The notes below the pieces were generated by a model. The model ran no database searches and was not told the DNA's origin. It was given only the letters and a program-made list of their open reading frames with translations. The translations under genes and the position numbers were made by a program. This document shows, one piece after another, positions 12,863 through 26,500 of a stretch of DNA of 64,000 nucleotides (position 1 is the stretch's first letter; each line of letters begins with the position of its first letter). Source of the DNA: Podocnemis expansa (Eukaryota > Chordata > Testudines > Podocnemididae); assembly GCA_007922195.1 (NCBI GenBank), contig ML682067.1:4257372-4321371 (forward strand). Direction: 5' to 3'.

Positions 12863-13090
12863 TAATAAAACCAAGTATTATATCAGTATGATAGTTAAAT
12901 GGAAATTGTTTCAAAATAAAACAGTGCAGACATGGTATTTCGATTTAACACTTTTTGCCCTTCTCCTTCCCAGGTGCTTTCCTTTCTCTATATATTGTGT
13001 GGGGCAGTGGTCCAGTGAGCAGGCCATGTTGCCCGTCTCCTGAATCAAAATAGCAAGTCCTGTATCTGGACATGCTATTTTGATTTGGGG

Positions 13091-13490
13091 NNNNNNNNNN
13101 NNNNNNNNNNNNNNNNNNNNNNNNNNNNNNNNNNNNNNNNNNNNNNNNNNNNNNNNNNNNNNNNNNNNNNNNNNNNNNNNNNNNNNNNNNNNNNNNNNNN
13201 NNNNNNNNNNNNNNNNNNNNNNNNNNNNNNNNNNNNNNNNNNNNNNNNNNNNNNNNNNNNNNNNNNNNNNNNNNNNNNNNNNNNNNNNNNNNNNNNNNNN
13301 NNNNNNNNNNNNNNNNNNNNNNNNNNNNNNNNNNNNNNNNNNNNNNNNNNNNNNNNNNNNNNNNNNNNNNNNNNNNNNNNNNNNNNNNNNNNNNNNNNNN
13401 NNNNNNNNNNNNNNNNNNNNNNNNNNNNNNNNNNNNNNNNNNNNNNNNNNNNNNNNNNNNNNNNNNNNNNNNNNNNNNNNNNNNNNNNNN
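13091..13490. other. Assembly gap (400 N)
   Basis: Exactly 400 consecutive N. Any reading frame drawn across it is an artefact. The gap sits in a palindromic repeat, a common cause of assembly breaks. Confidence 0.99.
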
Positions 13491-13617
13491 TTTTTTTGTG
13501 TGGACCTGTTAAACCGATTTAACTTAAATCAATTTAATGATTTTTATATCGATTTTATTAAATTGATATAAGTTAAATCGATTTAACTGTGTAAGTGTAG
13601 ACATAGCCATAGTCTTT

Positions 13618-13682
13618 TAAGGTGCCACAGGACTTTCAATTTTTGCTGTATACAGACTGACACAGCTACCCCTCTGGAAATA
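13618..13682 (+). repeat. Interspersed repeat family A, fragment
   Basis: Contains gtgccacaggact, then gacacagctacccctctgga. The same words recur at 14.17-14.36, 15.54-15.69, 29.95-30.29, 30.38-30.56 and 32.97-33.12 kb in both orientations. It looks like a SINE-like or short non-autonomous element common in turtles and crocodilians. I cannot name the family. Confidence 0.7.
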
Positions 13683-14169
13683 TTCCCCTTCAATTTCTCT
13701 ACTTGCTGCATGGAAAACTATCTAGATGAATCAAGTTGCTGAAGACCCTCCAACTAAAACACTCTTTCAATATTTTTAAATACAGAAAAAGTATGACATC
13801 TTCTTGAGGCAAACTTGGCTCATTTTGGCAGTTCTGGAAACCCTTGCTAAAAGCTCATACAATTTGCTTTGAAAACAAGATGATCCTTAGAGGTGGTTCT
13901 TGTAGACTGCAACCCCCATCTACCAATAGCCACTTTTCTAGCATTTAAATTTTCTTGATCACTCCATTGATGATTTACTAATTGCTGTGCTCAGGCAAAT
14001 GAATAACAGCTCAAGACTTCAAAGAGAAACTCCAGAGCTGGAATTCATTTGCAAATTTGACTTCATTGCTTCAGAACTAAATAGGAATGTGGGGTTTTTT
14101 CTCAGTACAACAGGTGATTTGACCCCATCTTCCTCTATATGGTGTTCCCCAGTGTTTGAATCTTAACAA
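13683..14169. other. Intergenic, no gene seen
   Basis: AT-rich sequence without recognisable features. Confidence 0.4.
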
Positions 14170-14365
14170 CTGCTTTGATTTGTTGATACATAGTAACCAG
14201 ATCCCATGGCTTACACTTCCCTGCACTTATTTCCTCCCACTCTGTAAGTTCCCCCGTCTTCAAAGCATCTCATGAAGGGGGGATTTTCTCCCATGAAAGC
14301 TCATGCAATAAATAAATTTGTCAGTCTTTAAGTGCCACAGGACTCCTTGTTTGTTTTTCTGTGAA
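14170..14365 (+). repeat. Interspersed repeat family A
   Basis: Longer copy with ordered blocks: gatcccatggcttacacttc, a ctgtaagttcccccgtcttc block, aaagctcatgcaataaataa, then gtgccacaggactccttg. Oriented as at 15.54 kb. Confidence 0.75.
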
Positions 14366-15539
14366 AAAGTGTATCACTGAAGTACCCTCTAGAGCACTTC
14401 AAAACACATGCACACAATTCTCTCTGGCATCTCGTTCTGTGGTTTGTAGAAACAAAATAATTCTTGTAGATGGATACAGCATAAACACATTAAGGCGCAC
14501 TGTTTATCACTTTTATGGCAGGATCTAGAAAAAGCTATTGTGGAGATCTTAACAAGATGATCTATTGCAAAGTCGTCTTGCTATGATATATTCTAAACAC
14601 AGCAGATATCACACTAATGACAATTCTATGGTACACATTTTACTATTTAGTTGCACAAAGTTTAACTGGTTCTTGGACTCATGCATGTAATTGACATAGT
14701 ATGATATTTTTACATTTAGAGAGAGATCAGTTTTTAAAGACTTGATTAAACTACATAAAAGAGTGGAGTACTGCAAGTGGTATAGCATTTTGGGTCATAT
14801 CATCATTCATTCAAATGAACACAACAGTGCATATTAAATATTCCTTAACACATGAAAATAGTACAGTTCCTTGGTATTTTCATATGCTTGAAGCTCTTCG
14901 TGTATAGATAGTATAATACTTATATGTCCCCTTTGAATGTTAACAACCTAAGCAGATTATGAGAGTGCTCAAAACTGCTACATGAAGGTGCATACCTCCT
15001 GCCTGATGTTCAGAGGTGTTAACAATTCTACCTTCAGATGAAGTCACTAAGAGTTACAGGTACTCAGCACCTCAAAGTTATCCCCTAATATCAAATGGGA
15101 ATGAAGAAAAGATCTAATGGAATGGAAAAATCTGCTATCAGACATTTTTTCTCACAAACATCAGCATAAGTCAATCATGATATGCTGGTTTTTGAGAGTG
15201 TGTCATACAATCTCTTACTACAGTATGCCAAAAATCAATAAGGGGCACACTTCAACCTCCCTGGATATTCTGTAAAAGATGTGAGTTATACTACTTCAAA
15301 AAACCTTTAAAACCAGACTTCAATCTGGAACCTGGAATTCATGTGCAACTTTGACATCATCAGCTTTGGTATGAAGAGAGACTAGGAATGACTAACTCAT
15401 TACCAAAAGTAATTCATATTTTCCCCTCCTCATTTATTTTTTTCACACTATTTGAACCAAAACAAGTGTTTGGTTTGCTGAAAGTCTGAACTGACCTTGT
15501 CATTTACCCATCCCCATACACATTCACCTACATATTGCA
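14366..15539. other. Intergenic, no gene seen
   Basis: AT-rich, with no open frame of note on either strand. Confidence 0.4.
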
Positions 15540-15690
15540 GGTTCCATTTCATGCATCCAGTAAAGTGGGATTATACCCACGCAAGCTCATGTGACAAATA
15601 AATTTGTTAGTCTTTAAAAGTGCCACAGGACTCCTTGTTTGTTTTGCTGGACTAGACTAACATGGCTGCCCCTTTGGAACACTGTATCAC
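15540..15690 (+). repeat. Interspersed repeat family A
   Basis: Includes gtgggattatacccacgc, ataaatttgttagtctttaa, gtgccacaggactccttg and a terminal ctagactaacatggctgccc block. This copy has the best preserved 3' end in the window. Confidence 0.75.
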
Positions 15691-16760
15691 AAAACTTCCA
15701 GTTCCTCTTATCTTCATAAAATAACGGTGCAAAGATATTGGATAAAACAAGCCCACAGACTCAATATTTTTCATTTAAAAATATTCTTTGTGAGCTACGG
15801 GGACCACCACCTGCTACTCCTACCTTGGAAATCAGGGGCATTCTTCTTCCACAATAAAACTTTTTAATTTTTATGGAAAGATTAAATTACATTATTATGA
15901 AGCTTCTAATCTTTAGCAGTTTCATTGGACAGACAAATGACATACTGTAAAGGATAAACTAGTTTTCTCTATTTTATTGTACCATATAGCAATCTATGGA
16001 TCGCACCTGGAAGAGACATTACATTTATGGATTTATCCAGGGTCACACAGTAGGTAATGTGCTACTCTTTCATTCTTCCCTTCTCCTGTGTCTGGACTCT
16101 GTGAGAAAGCTCTCTAGATCCTTGCACAGGAAAAAAGGTAAGAAGGTAAGGGGGCACTTCACTGACTCATCCCCAAGATACAAGTGGAAAATCTGACAAG
16201 CAGATAGCACAACCCTTTTTACAGTAGCAGCACCAAAGTAAAAAAAATCTTAAATGACCACTGGTAGATGCAATCACAATCTCTTGTTCCTCAGTTCCTG
16301 ACAACTATAATAAAAGAAATTATATTTTAAAATAAGGCAGGCCTTGACAAATCTGCCAGATACCTAGGGGCCAACCCAAAAACTTCAGTGGTTCTAGGTA
16401 TCCAGCAGAGGAGCATCCCCCCTCCCCTCACGCAAAGCTGCCACGGCTCCCTTCGGCGGTAAGCCTCCCCTGCCACTGAAAAAAAATCTGCTGCTGGCAG
16501 CTCTTTCAGCAGCACAGTGCAGAGGACAGACAGCAGCGTTGCAGGGGAACAGTGCCAACGTCTTTCCCTAGCACCACCAAAAGAACAGCTGACAGTGGCT
16601 TTTTTTCGGTACTGGGGGAAGGGGGCCTTTGCCCCGGCGCTCTTAGGCGCCAGGCACAAAATCCTAGGCATCCAGGCCAGAAATAAGTGAAGAATAGCAT
16701 GATAACTTCAAGAAAGAGAATGCTGAAAGCATAAATATCAGTACAGTGGGACCACCAGTT
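15691..16760. other. Intergenic sequence downstream of RXYLT1
   Basis: Bases 16330-16680 form a GC-richer block bounded by ccttgacaaatctgccag and gcatccaggcca, possibly a short element. A similar tgacaaatctg word bounds the GC-rich block in intron 3 near 21.95 kb. The overlapping minus-strand frames there (16327-16781) lack any domain. Confidence 0.4.
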
Positions 16761-16780
16761 ATCATGCTTATTGTGAAACA

Positions 16781-16786
16781 TTTATT
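16781..16786 (-). promoter_or_regulatory. RXYLT1: Candidate RXYLT1 polyadenylation signal
   Basis: The minus strand reads AATAAA here, about 344 bases after the RXYLT1 stop codon. This is a plausible 3' UTR length. It is motif-based only: AATAAA is frequent in AT-rich DNA, and other copies lie further downstream. Confidence 0.35.
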
Positions 16787-17129
16787 TTTGGGTGATGTAT
16801 TTGCTGAAATGCTTGTAGATCAAGATTAGACCATGGAAGCACTGACTTGCTAAGAATGACAGATGCTAATAGAGTGCAGGGTGGGGAAGGGAACAGCGAA
16901 CAAAACCCAGATATCCATCCATCCAAACATTCTGTGAGATTACATACTCCATGAAAGTAACTTAGAAATAGAAGGTGAAGCTCAGCTCTGGGGTAAGCTG
17001 GTGCAACTCTCCTGATTTCAAAGAAATTGCATCTGCATTAGAAATGTTTTTTTAATACAGAATAAATCGTGCTTGAACGATCGATGGAAATTAAACTTCT
17101 GGTTTACTTTTGATTTTCAAAATGGACAA

Positions 17130-17550
17130 TTAATGTCCTCGCTCATTTGGTAAAAATGAATTTTCCAAGATATTAATAAATTTGTGTCGCATTTGTCCTT
17201 TGAAGTGCCGGTACCATTCTATAAGCTTTTTTCTCCTTTGAATCTTTTCTTGTAAGCTCATATTCTTCTCTCTTTCTAAAACAGCAGGAAGTTCCTTCCA
17301 GTTTTTAATAAAGATAAATGGAGCTCCCATGGTCTTTAATAACTGCAGTGGAGCACTGTGGTATACAGATGCATTTCCACACTCCCCTGGTGTCATTACA
17401 TCTTCAACAACAGGAACAGAACCATATGAACAAGCTTCATAAATTCTATAACATTCTGTATTTACTCCTACTGGGCACAATGTCAGATCACTCTGCAGCA
17501 GTGCATCTTGATAGTTTCTAAAACTTTCATTTGTTTCTTGAGGCTGCCAC
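17130..17550 (-). CDS. RXYLT1: RXYLT1 exon 6 (last coding exon)
   Basis: The acceptor is ttttctag before 17550. The exon completes the codon of residue 298 and runs to residue 437, with TAA at 17132-17130. It holds the most conserved C-terminal part: an NES sequon at 305, the exostosin-like [14 protein letters not shown] block, then [17 protein letters not shown], ending in a basic amphipathic tail (ERGH). Confidence 0.96.
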
Positions 17551-20500
17551 CTAGAAAATAAAGATGAAAATTAACATTACTTTTGCTCTCCTAGGGTAGA
17601 TATATCACAATGAAAAGTAGAGATCCAGGTTATAATTTTAGTATCCTCAATGTTGCATAGCTGCAGAGTTTGTAACAACAGATCTAAGAATCAAGAAGGT
17701 TTTATATTTCAACCCACATATTCCTAAATACTTTTTTCCAAGTATTTATAGAAAAAGCTGCCTGTAAGCTAAAGAATCTATAAAAACAATTTCTACCTGA
17801 GGGCCTTTAAAGGAATCGTTAATACTTCAAGCTCCAACAGAAGGAAACAAAATTTTAAAATATGTTTTACACTGGAAGCAGTATCAATTTACTTGATAAG
17901 CTAAACTAGAAGGTTATTAAGTGGCTCAAAACAAGCATATAGAGATAGAATTGTCTGACAGACTTTTTGAAGCAAAAATATTTTATGCCCCAAAATATTT
18001 AAAATCAGCAGGGGTATTTACCATTCAGAAATGAGAATGTAAGGCAACAATTGTCCATCTCTTCAATTTGTTCAGAGGTACATTGTATGACAGCACTCTA
18101 TGTCACTGACACAGAAGTTAGAGAGATATTGTATCAGTCTTTTTCTTAAGCAATTTTGTCCAGATTTTCAGAAAAAATGTTAAATAGCATCTAGTTTTAT
18201 TAAATGCTTTTTAAAATTTATAATAAAAAGGTGTTACACCTTCCATGAGAACAATTTTACAAAGCAATTAAGAGCAGAATTAATCTGTTTGGTTTAATCA
18301 TTACTGTCTACCCACGTACTAGTCAGAAAGAGAATTCTGCTGTAGCACTGAGATGGTCATACAAAAACAGAAGCTTAAATTTTGGCCTTATCTAGACTGG
18401 GTGGGGAACTAAATTACCCAAGCCAAAAACACATTATAAAGATGTTCAAGACAAACTTGCTTTAAATGCTTCTGGGCCAGTGACCATTTACAGAGGCAAC
18501 CCAGATTTAAAGACATATAAGAGTTCTATTCTGAGTCCCTGTAATTTCTATTCTCTCTGTCCTTGTAATTTTCTCCCCAGTCTTTATAATCTTATACTAC
18601 CGATCTTCCCTTAGGGTTGTGTCTTTTCTTGCTAGTCCCTCTCTATCTCCGTGTCTATTTTCCAGTCTCTCCTTTGAGATGGTCATTTGTTCTCTGCCTT
18701 TGCCTTTATTAATTCTGCCTTCACTGCAGTCTCAGCTAGAGCTACTTATACATTCCAACTTGAAAGAAGTCTTCCTAGTTTTAAATGCTTCCACCTACTT
18801 AATAAATTAGCCCATCTTAAAAAATATTTCATTATTCATATATTGAATATGGGAAACTGAAAATAAAATATAGTTTTTTACATACAAATCCTCTCAATAA
18901 TATTTATATTTTAATGGAGTAATTATGCCATTAAGGGTGACAAAACCGGCACCAAAATCTACAGTCCTATTCGAAACCTGAAAATCTGTGATAAGAGTAT
19001 TCTTTTTGTAAACCTATTTGGCTTACTTACGCTAATCCTAAAACAGACTGTGTGCTTAATTCTAAAATCTGAAATTCTAAAAAGAAAATAATTCTTTTTG
19101 AGATAGTATCAGTTGATCAATCATTATCCCTCAATTCCTTACAAAACTAGAAGCAATTCAACAGCCATGTCACCATTCCTGCAGTCCACCTTTTCTCCTT
19201 TTAGGAGCTGTATAAAAGTTTATTATAATATACATATTAATCAATCAGTCTATTCAGATTTTATAAAATCATCTGCGTGGTTTTAGGGGAACATCTATCT
19301 AGCCCTGTGACAGCATTAAAAAAGTTTAAGGTAGAAGTTGTTACAAGTCAATTCAAAGTTTTATTAGAACCTATTTCAGTTACTTAGAAGATCTGTTTTA
19401 CCTTTAAATGTTTTCCAAAAACCTACATTGTTTAGCTGTAGTCAGCATCTTTATATGGGGTTGATGACACAAAGTTCTGGTTTCATGTCTCCCTCTTTTG
19501 GTAGGTGGAAAAAATTCATGGGAGGGATGGCACAGATTTTGAATACCCATTACCCCTTCAACCAGATGTGTATGTGAGAAAGCAGGACTGGTTACATTAT
19601 GTTAGATATTTCTTTCAAAGTATTTCAAGTCACATATAATGTGAAGTACTGCAAGGATGTTAAGTCATGCAAGATATGTATAAAAACTGCAACTTAGCAA
19701 GGTTTTCATTATTTTAAGTTAGACCACTGTCATTATTTATACTATTTTATTTGTAACATTTTAAAAGAGAACATAATGATCTAGGCAAGGGGTTTTTAAT
19801 AATTCAACTAGCAAACTATATGTTTATTAAGTAAATCATAGTTCTTACTGTCCTCTGGTTGCAATCCAACAGAGTTTATCAAGCCCGTCTTGTTTCAAAA
19901 TTTCCATTAGGGTCTCCCGAGATGAATTTTTATATACAGTTCCTAAAAAGTTACATAGATATAGTCTGGGAGAACGTAGCATTGACCAGTTGGGCTCTAC
20001 TATAGGGAAATTCCTATATCTGTAAAAACAAAAACCACATACATTAGATGAAAATATTTTTATGTTAAAATAAAAAAACAAGTTGTTTTCTAATGGGTAT
20101 CATTACAAATTCAACATGGGTTTGAAAATTAAGTTGTGCTCTTTCTTGCTTGCATTGATAATGTGGATTCTGCAGTTGGAATAGTTCAGTTAACGAGAAG
20201 GAAGACAGGAAAAAATGAAGCTAACTCTCCCATAACTGAATCCACTCTACAGCACTAACAGGATTCAAATGTAGTAAAAACTTACTGGAAGGCAATTTAC
20301 TATGATCCCAATGTTTCCAGTTACACAAATTCAAGGGGTATAAAACCAAATCCCAGTTTATTAACCACAAGAAAAAGAACACCACTCGCAATGCACTCCT
20401 CAAAAAAAAAAAAAAAATCAAAGCACAATCAATACCTCCTAAATGGATTCCCTTATTAGTCCCCAGGCCTCTTCCTCCAAGTCCTTCCTGCAGCAGATTT

Positions 20501-23500
20501 CAATAGATTGACTTCCCTCTGGAAAATCTCTTTATATGCTGGAATAGGTTCCCAGCCTGCCCTTATCTTAAAAGGTCAGCAATCCATCAAACTTACTTTT
20601 TGCCATTAAATTCTATGGCCATTCAGGTTCTTATATTGGCTTATATTGACATATTAATGTTTCTTCACTAGTCTTCCCCTAACCCCAACCATGGGAACTT
20701 ATGAATATCGTTTTTAATGTGGTTTAATCCTTATGTAAATGCTAATGAAAAGTAATGTCAGCAGATAGTGCAAATTTGACTCTGAATAGTCACAAGAAGC
20801 AATTTTTAAAAAGGGGACAGTACCACTTGAAAACACTCAGTTTTTAAATCACACCTGCACTGCAACTTCTCAGTTACCTTTTTTCCTTTAACATTTCTTA
20901 AGCTTAAATTTAGAAAGTCAAAATCAGCTGCATGAAAAAGTCAAATTCCACAATTTAACAGTTTTAGATGGCAGCAATTATGTAAAAATGGTTACATTAC
21001 ACCTGAAACATTTTATATATAACAAATCTAACTGCTAAAAACTGCAATAGGCATGCATAGTTCATGCATAATTGATTTCTTAAGTGTAATCTGTTTAAGT
21101 TTAACACTTACGTAGCTACTCCTAAAGGCCACTGAAAAACATCTTCTTCATTTACCCAGGTACTGTCATATATTACAAAAAGTAGTTCCACAAATCCTCC
21201 ATGTTTTTTCAGGTATGGACGAATCCATTCATTGTTACACTGCTCACTTCCAAGCAGCACAATGGCAACATGCCTAAGCTTCTGAGTTTGTATTAGAGTT
21301 TGTGTATAATGCAACCACTGAGTGGCGTAAGCGATCTTTGCTTCCTCTCTTCCATTCAGAACCAGAACCACATTATCCACTTCTATGGAAAAGTATCCAG
21401 GGACTACTGCTGGGCCAGTGATGAAACTGTGAATAATAAAAACAAAGCATTTAACAACTTCTGAGCTATGCTGCCAGCCTTATGCATAATGCCCCGAACA
21501 TTTATTTTGTTCTGTTCACTGCATTTTAAACAATCTTCCTGTAGTGTTCAGAGATTTTAGACACAACGTACTCCAAACTACCTTTGCTGTTGTGACAAAT
21601 TTCAGATGTACGGCATCTACAACTACAATTAAAAACTTGAATAAATCTCAATTAAAAGCTAAATTAGTTGCTAACACAGTATACTGCAGGGAGAGGCGGG
21701 CACTGCTGCAGGTGGCCTGGCCTAAATTCCCGGCTAGGGACTGAGCGGGAGCGGCAGGCACTGCTGTGGCTAGGAGAGGCAAGTGCCGCTTGTGGCAGCC
21801 AGGACTCGGATCTCCAGCCAGGTACAGGGATGGGAGAGGCAAGGGCTGCCCCAGACATTCAGGCACTGGTGCTGGGACTCAGGGCACGTGCCCCGTGTGC
21901 CAGGTGCCAGCGATGCCTCTGGGAAGGTGGGTTATTCTTAAAGCTAAATTTGACAAATCTGTTCAGGCCATTAAAGTTTTATGCTCTCCAAAGCTGTGGG
22001 TTTTTCTTTTTTTTTTTTAAACTTATATGGGAAAAGTTCTAGAGAGATTAAATTATTCCTTTGAAACTTATTGGTTTAGACAGATCATGAACTGTTACAC
22101 CATCCTGTTCAGCATCAGTGAGAACAAAAACATGCTCTGAGTTTATATGTCCACTTAAACTGGGATTCTGTAGTTTATTAGAATTAATATTTTAAAAAAA
22201 AACATGCATACAAAAGGTCTCAGTGCCCTATCAATTATTTACAATAGCAAAGCACCTCCCACCCCTGTAGCATACAGACTATAATAATAATATGCAAATA
22301 AACTCCATGAGCCAAATACAGATAAGAATTTATTTAAGTCAGTCAACAAATAAAAATGAAAAGAATGCCAGAAAAGCCTCTCATTCTCACATCACACCAT
22401 AACCATATCCTCATCCTTTCCCACAAATCCTATCAAACCAATGTATTTTCTAGTGTGACTGGAAGTCATCAAGTTTGGAATATTTTGGATTAAGAAAAGA
22501 CAGATTAATTTTAAATAGAAGGAGAGAATTAATATTTTTATACTTGCAATGGGTTGTAATTAATCTCTCCAATTTTTAATTTTTTCTGTACTGGTACTTT
22601 CACTTTTTAACTTTATATTTTGAAAGTATCTAAGTAATGAATAGGTTTTGCTTAAAACTGAGAATTGGCAAATGCCTCTCTTCTAAACAGGTTGGGATAA
22701 TCTAGCTGCACTCAAAAGAACCTATTTAAATGCCAGTAAAGAAGTCTTTTCTGCCAGTGAGGCAGACATTAAGAAACTATGCAGATTTGTTAAGTATTAT
22801 TCACCTGAAACTGAGAGATAATTTAAAACAGAAATGTCCTTAAGTAGTCAAGTTTCTAAAAACCCTTCCATAAGTGTAGAAAAACATTTCTTATCACTAG
22901 TTAAAGCCAGGGTCTGACAAATATTCTCCTGTCTTCACCAAATTTGAAACTTTCCTGGAACTCTGACATTTTCTAACAATTCTAAGTTCTGTTTTTTTAA
23001 AAAAAGATTTTATTTTTAAAAAATAACCTGTTAATTGTCTGCTCCATTCAATGATAAAAGGATGCAGTGTTGTCTGCCTGAGTCTGCAGATGGATAGCTT
23101 CAATACTGCTACTCAGAGCCTTCTCAAACTGCAGTGGTATCACCCAGAAGGTAGTACTCAGTCCCCTGAAGGATTGGGTTCTGAATGTATACTTTGTATT
23201 ATTTTTTATTCTTTCCTTACAGCCATACTGAAGCCACTGTGAGCATTAAAAGGCTAAGAAATTACTTGGTTTTCTTTCATTTTTTTAAAATCCTTCATTT
23301 CCCTATCACACTACTGAAAAGCAGTAAAGGGTCAGCCTTTGTAAGCTGCTTATTCTAGACAAAGTGCTACAGTGCAGTAAGTTAGGCAAGTCAAATTTAA
23401 ATCAGGTGCAATTAAAAAAAATTAATTTTATATGACTACTTAGGATGACAGCATTTTCTGATTCACAGTGAATCCATTTACTGTGAACCTGCTATTTTTG

Positions 23501-26500
23501 GCAATTCTATTAGATTGGGTTAAGGCAAAATAAAACTACAGTGTGAAAGCACAAAATCTGAAGAGAGCCTTATTTTAAAAAAAATTTGTGAACAACATCA
23601 AGAATGTTTCAGACCAAGTTTATTAATTTTATAATAAAAGATTCTTCAAAAAACCCAAAATACTCACTTCTATGAAAACATTTTTAGCTTATGTTTAGGA
23701 CAGTTTAGCAAATTTGAACGCTGATGTGCCAGCTGACGAGTGGTGGTGTTACATTTTACTATACAAAACTCCATACAGTGATTGGAAATTTAAAATGTAG
23801 GGCAGGAACACTATAATTAATCCACAAAAAAACAAAATTGCTATTGGAAAGTCATAACAAAGAAATCATGGAGTGGTAAATGATAAGGACAGAGCAGGCC
23901 TAGAGACTGATCTGCATTGCATTGTACGCTAGACTTGCTTGAGAAACATGCATTTTTAAAATAGCCAAATGCAAAGTCATACATCTAGGAACAAAGAATG
24001 TACATCACACTTACAAGATAATGGAACTGAATCTTGGAAAGCAGTGATTGTGAAAAGGGTGTAAGAGTCATGATGGTCAACTGACCACGATCTATGGTGG
24101 CTAAGTGGGCTAACATGATCATTAGGTGGATAAGCCAGGGAATATCAAGTGGAGAAAGGTAGGGGATATTACCACTTCATCCAACATTAGTGAGACCATT
24201 ATTAGAATACCATGTCCAATTCTGGTGTCCACTTTTCATGGATTCAGAAAAGAGATATAAGAATTATTTGAGGTCTGGAAAAACTGCTTTACAGTGTAAA
24301 ATCAAAGAAGTTCAATCAAGTCTTCAAGGTCCTATGTGGGAAGAGATCTTTGACAGCAATAGCCAGAGGCTGGAAGCTGAAGCCAGACAAATTCAGATAC
24401 GGAAGAAAACATAGTTTTTTAGAAGTGAGGATGGTGAACCATTGGCATAGTTTACTTAGGCATGTGGAGTATTTGTCTTCACCTGCAGTCTTTAAATTAA
24501 GACTGAATGTCTTTTTAAATAAAGAAATACTTTTGCTCAGTTATGGGCTTATTTCTATTGCCTGTGTTATAGCGGAGATCAGAACTGATGATCATAATGG
24601 TTCTTTCTGGACTTAACACCCATACAATTATTAATAATCATTTCTACAAAGATGATTAGTGAATTTCTCATGTGGATCATCAGGTGTTTATTTCAACCTG
24701 TACATATGATTTCATTTTAAAAGCTACATTGTCATATTCTTAAATGAACAAAATTTTTTTCACTGATGAATTTCACCCTTTGAGAATGTAAACATCAAAG
24801 GATCCACATAGGGCCCTGAACATCATTTAAGAATTTAAGTGAGGGTTTAAATAGTGCCTAGGTCTTTCTGAAGGTGAATAAGGTCATAGAGGTTACTTCT
24901 GTAATATGTAACATTGGCCAGAGAGGAGGGTGAATTCCAACTGTGCCAGCTTCCACTGAGTTCTTTGCAGAATATTTAATTCTTCTCTGACTTTGAGCAG
25001 TGATTAGCAACAGGATTTTTCTTGTAATTTCTAGAAATTAAATTATAAATTAAACCTCAAACTGCCATACAGAACATATTTAACACATGTTCTAAAATTT
25101 AGTATGGCATAAATCTGTTCATCATTGGTCAGAATGAATTACCAAACCAAACCTCATTGTTATAAATGCCATTTCCCTTTATACATATTAAAATATTTAC
25201 AATTGCTGGGATGGGAGGAATCAAATATACAACTGGACACCTTTTTGGTCATAGTTTTATGTTTTCAACACACAGATTGCTAAAGTCAACACAACAGCAG
25301 GCAAGTACAGTGGGGACCCATTAACGCGCGACCCGTTTGCGCGCGATCCGGTTACCGTGCGCTTTGGTCATGTCCCCCGAAGTCATCAACTTAACATGCA
25401 GGACTCACTAACACGCGGTGCCTAAAGGCGGAAGTTGGCCTGGGCACAGAAACGCGCGAAGTGAGTAGCAACTTAAGGAGTCTGGCGCGCTAGCTAAAAG
25501 GGGAGGTTGGCCTGGGCACGGAAACAGGTAGAGTGAGCCTTCTAGTGCTGCACTCTGATTTATTTATTCGCTGCGGTCTCATTTGCGCACGGTCTGTTTA
25601 ATGTGTGGTCGCGGGGGCTTATCCCCCAACACCTGCGCGGTAATGGGTCCCCACTGTACCATGTAACTGGTACCTGAAATGTGTCTTCCCTCCTTTTATG
25701 CTTCCTTCTCTCCACTGAGCAGAAACATCGGCAGGTTCAAGTAGACCTTCAAGAATATGCTGCCAGAGGTAAAGACCTACATAAATAATGAAGAGATGTT
25801 GGAGTGTTTGGTGCACACATGACATTTCCTGTCTACTTTGAATATCATACTAGAAGTAATCTGTTCAGGAGGTGTGCTGGTGGGATGAGGGCATTACATT
25901 TTCCTGTTTGACATGGATGGGTTGCTCCAATCCCTAAAAATAAACAAAACAACCCATGCTCTTTGGAATTAAAAAGGGAGGATTTTCTACATCAGGCCAA
26001 AATGTAGACAGTTATTTTTGATATCATTAGCAGCATCTTGTTAACTGCTGGACAGGAAAACCAGCAGCGACTGTGGAAATATAATGCTAGATATTTTAAC
26101 AAATTAATTAATAGTCTTAAGACAAGCACACTTGTCACACGGTGACTGGCCCTTTTAAGAAGCAACAAGGTCCAGTGCACCTGAACTGACTATCTGTTGC
26201 ACACAGACATTAGAGGCAATAAAACAACTCCCCCAGGGCCCTGAGTGAGCAGCAAAACAAAGCCTCTGGGAGAAGAGGCCAAGCCAGCTGAAACCCGGAT
26301 GAAAAATTTGGACCACTGAGCTCTATTCTGAAAGACTTTGTGTAAGATTCAATAATTTGGTTCTCTGAAGGCATGTCCTTTGAATCTGAGTGGTATCTTG
26401 TTAAGGGGCATTAAACAAAGGGGAAATTGATTATATATATAATGTCACTGAATACAAAACACTACTATATGAAATTCAGCTAAAGATGGCTTTGTTACTG

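Larger units (their letters stand above)
12657..13607. mobile_element. DNA element with palindromic AT-rich interior, containing the assembly gap
   Basis: The left end (gggtatgtccacgcacacac, followed by agtttaaatc) is the approximate inverse of the right end (gatttaactgtgtaagtgt, followed by agacatagcc). The interior repeats ttaaatcgattta-like and tttcgatt-like words. A CR1/SINE-type tail (12795-12862) sits inside it. The centre is lost in the run of N, so full length is unknown. The superfamily was not assigned. Confidence 0.55.
21427..25673 (-). other. RXYLT1: RXYLT1 intron 3
   Basis: 4247 bp. It contains a GC-rich insertion-like block (about 21667-21938) flanked by the 11-mer aaagctaaatt, a LINE fragment at 23.95-24.64 kb, and the CpG-rich pogo/Tigger-like element at 25308-25656. 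No nested gene is supported. Confidence 0.85.

Noticed and set aside
13080..13571. Open frames of 145-163 codons
   Set aside because: They are made almost entirely of N from the assembly gap.
1..17000. 5' exons of the neighbour expected from mammalian gene order (SRGAP1)
   Set aside because: No sequence resembling its exons was seen. In mammals its first exon is tens of kb beyond RXYLT1, so it may lie outside the window.
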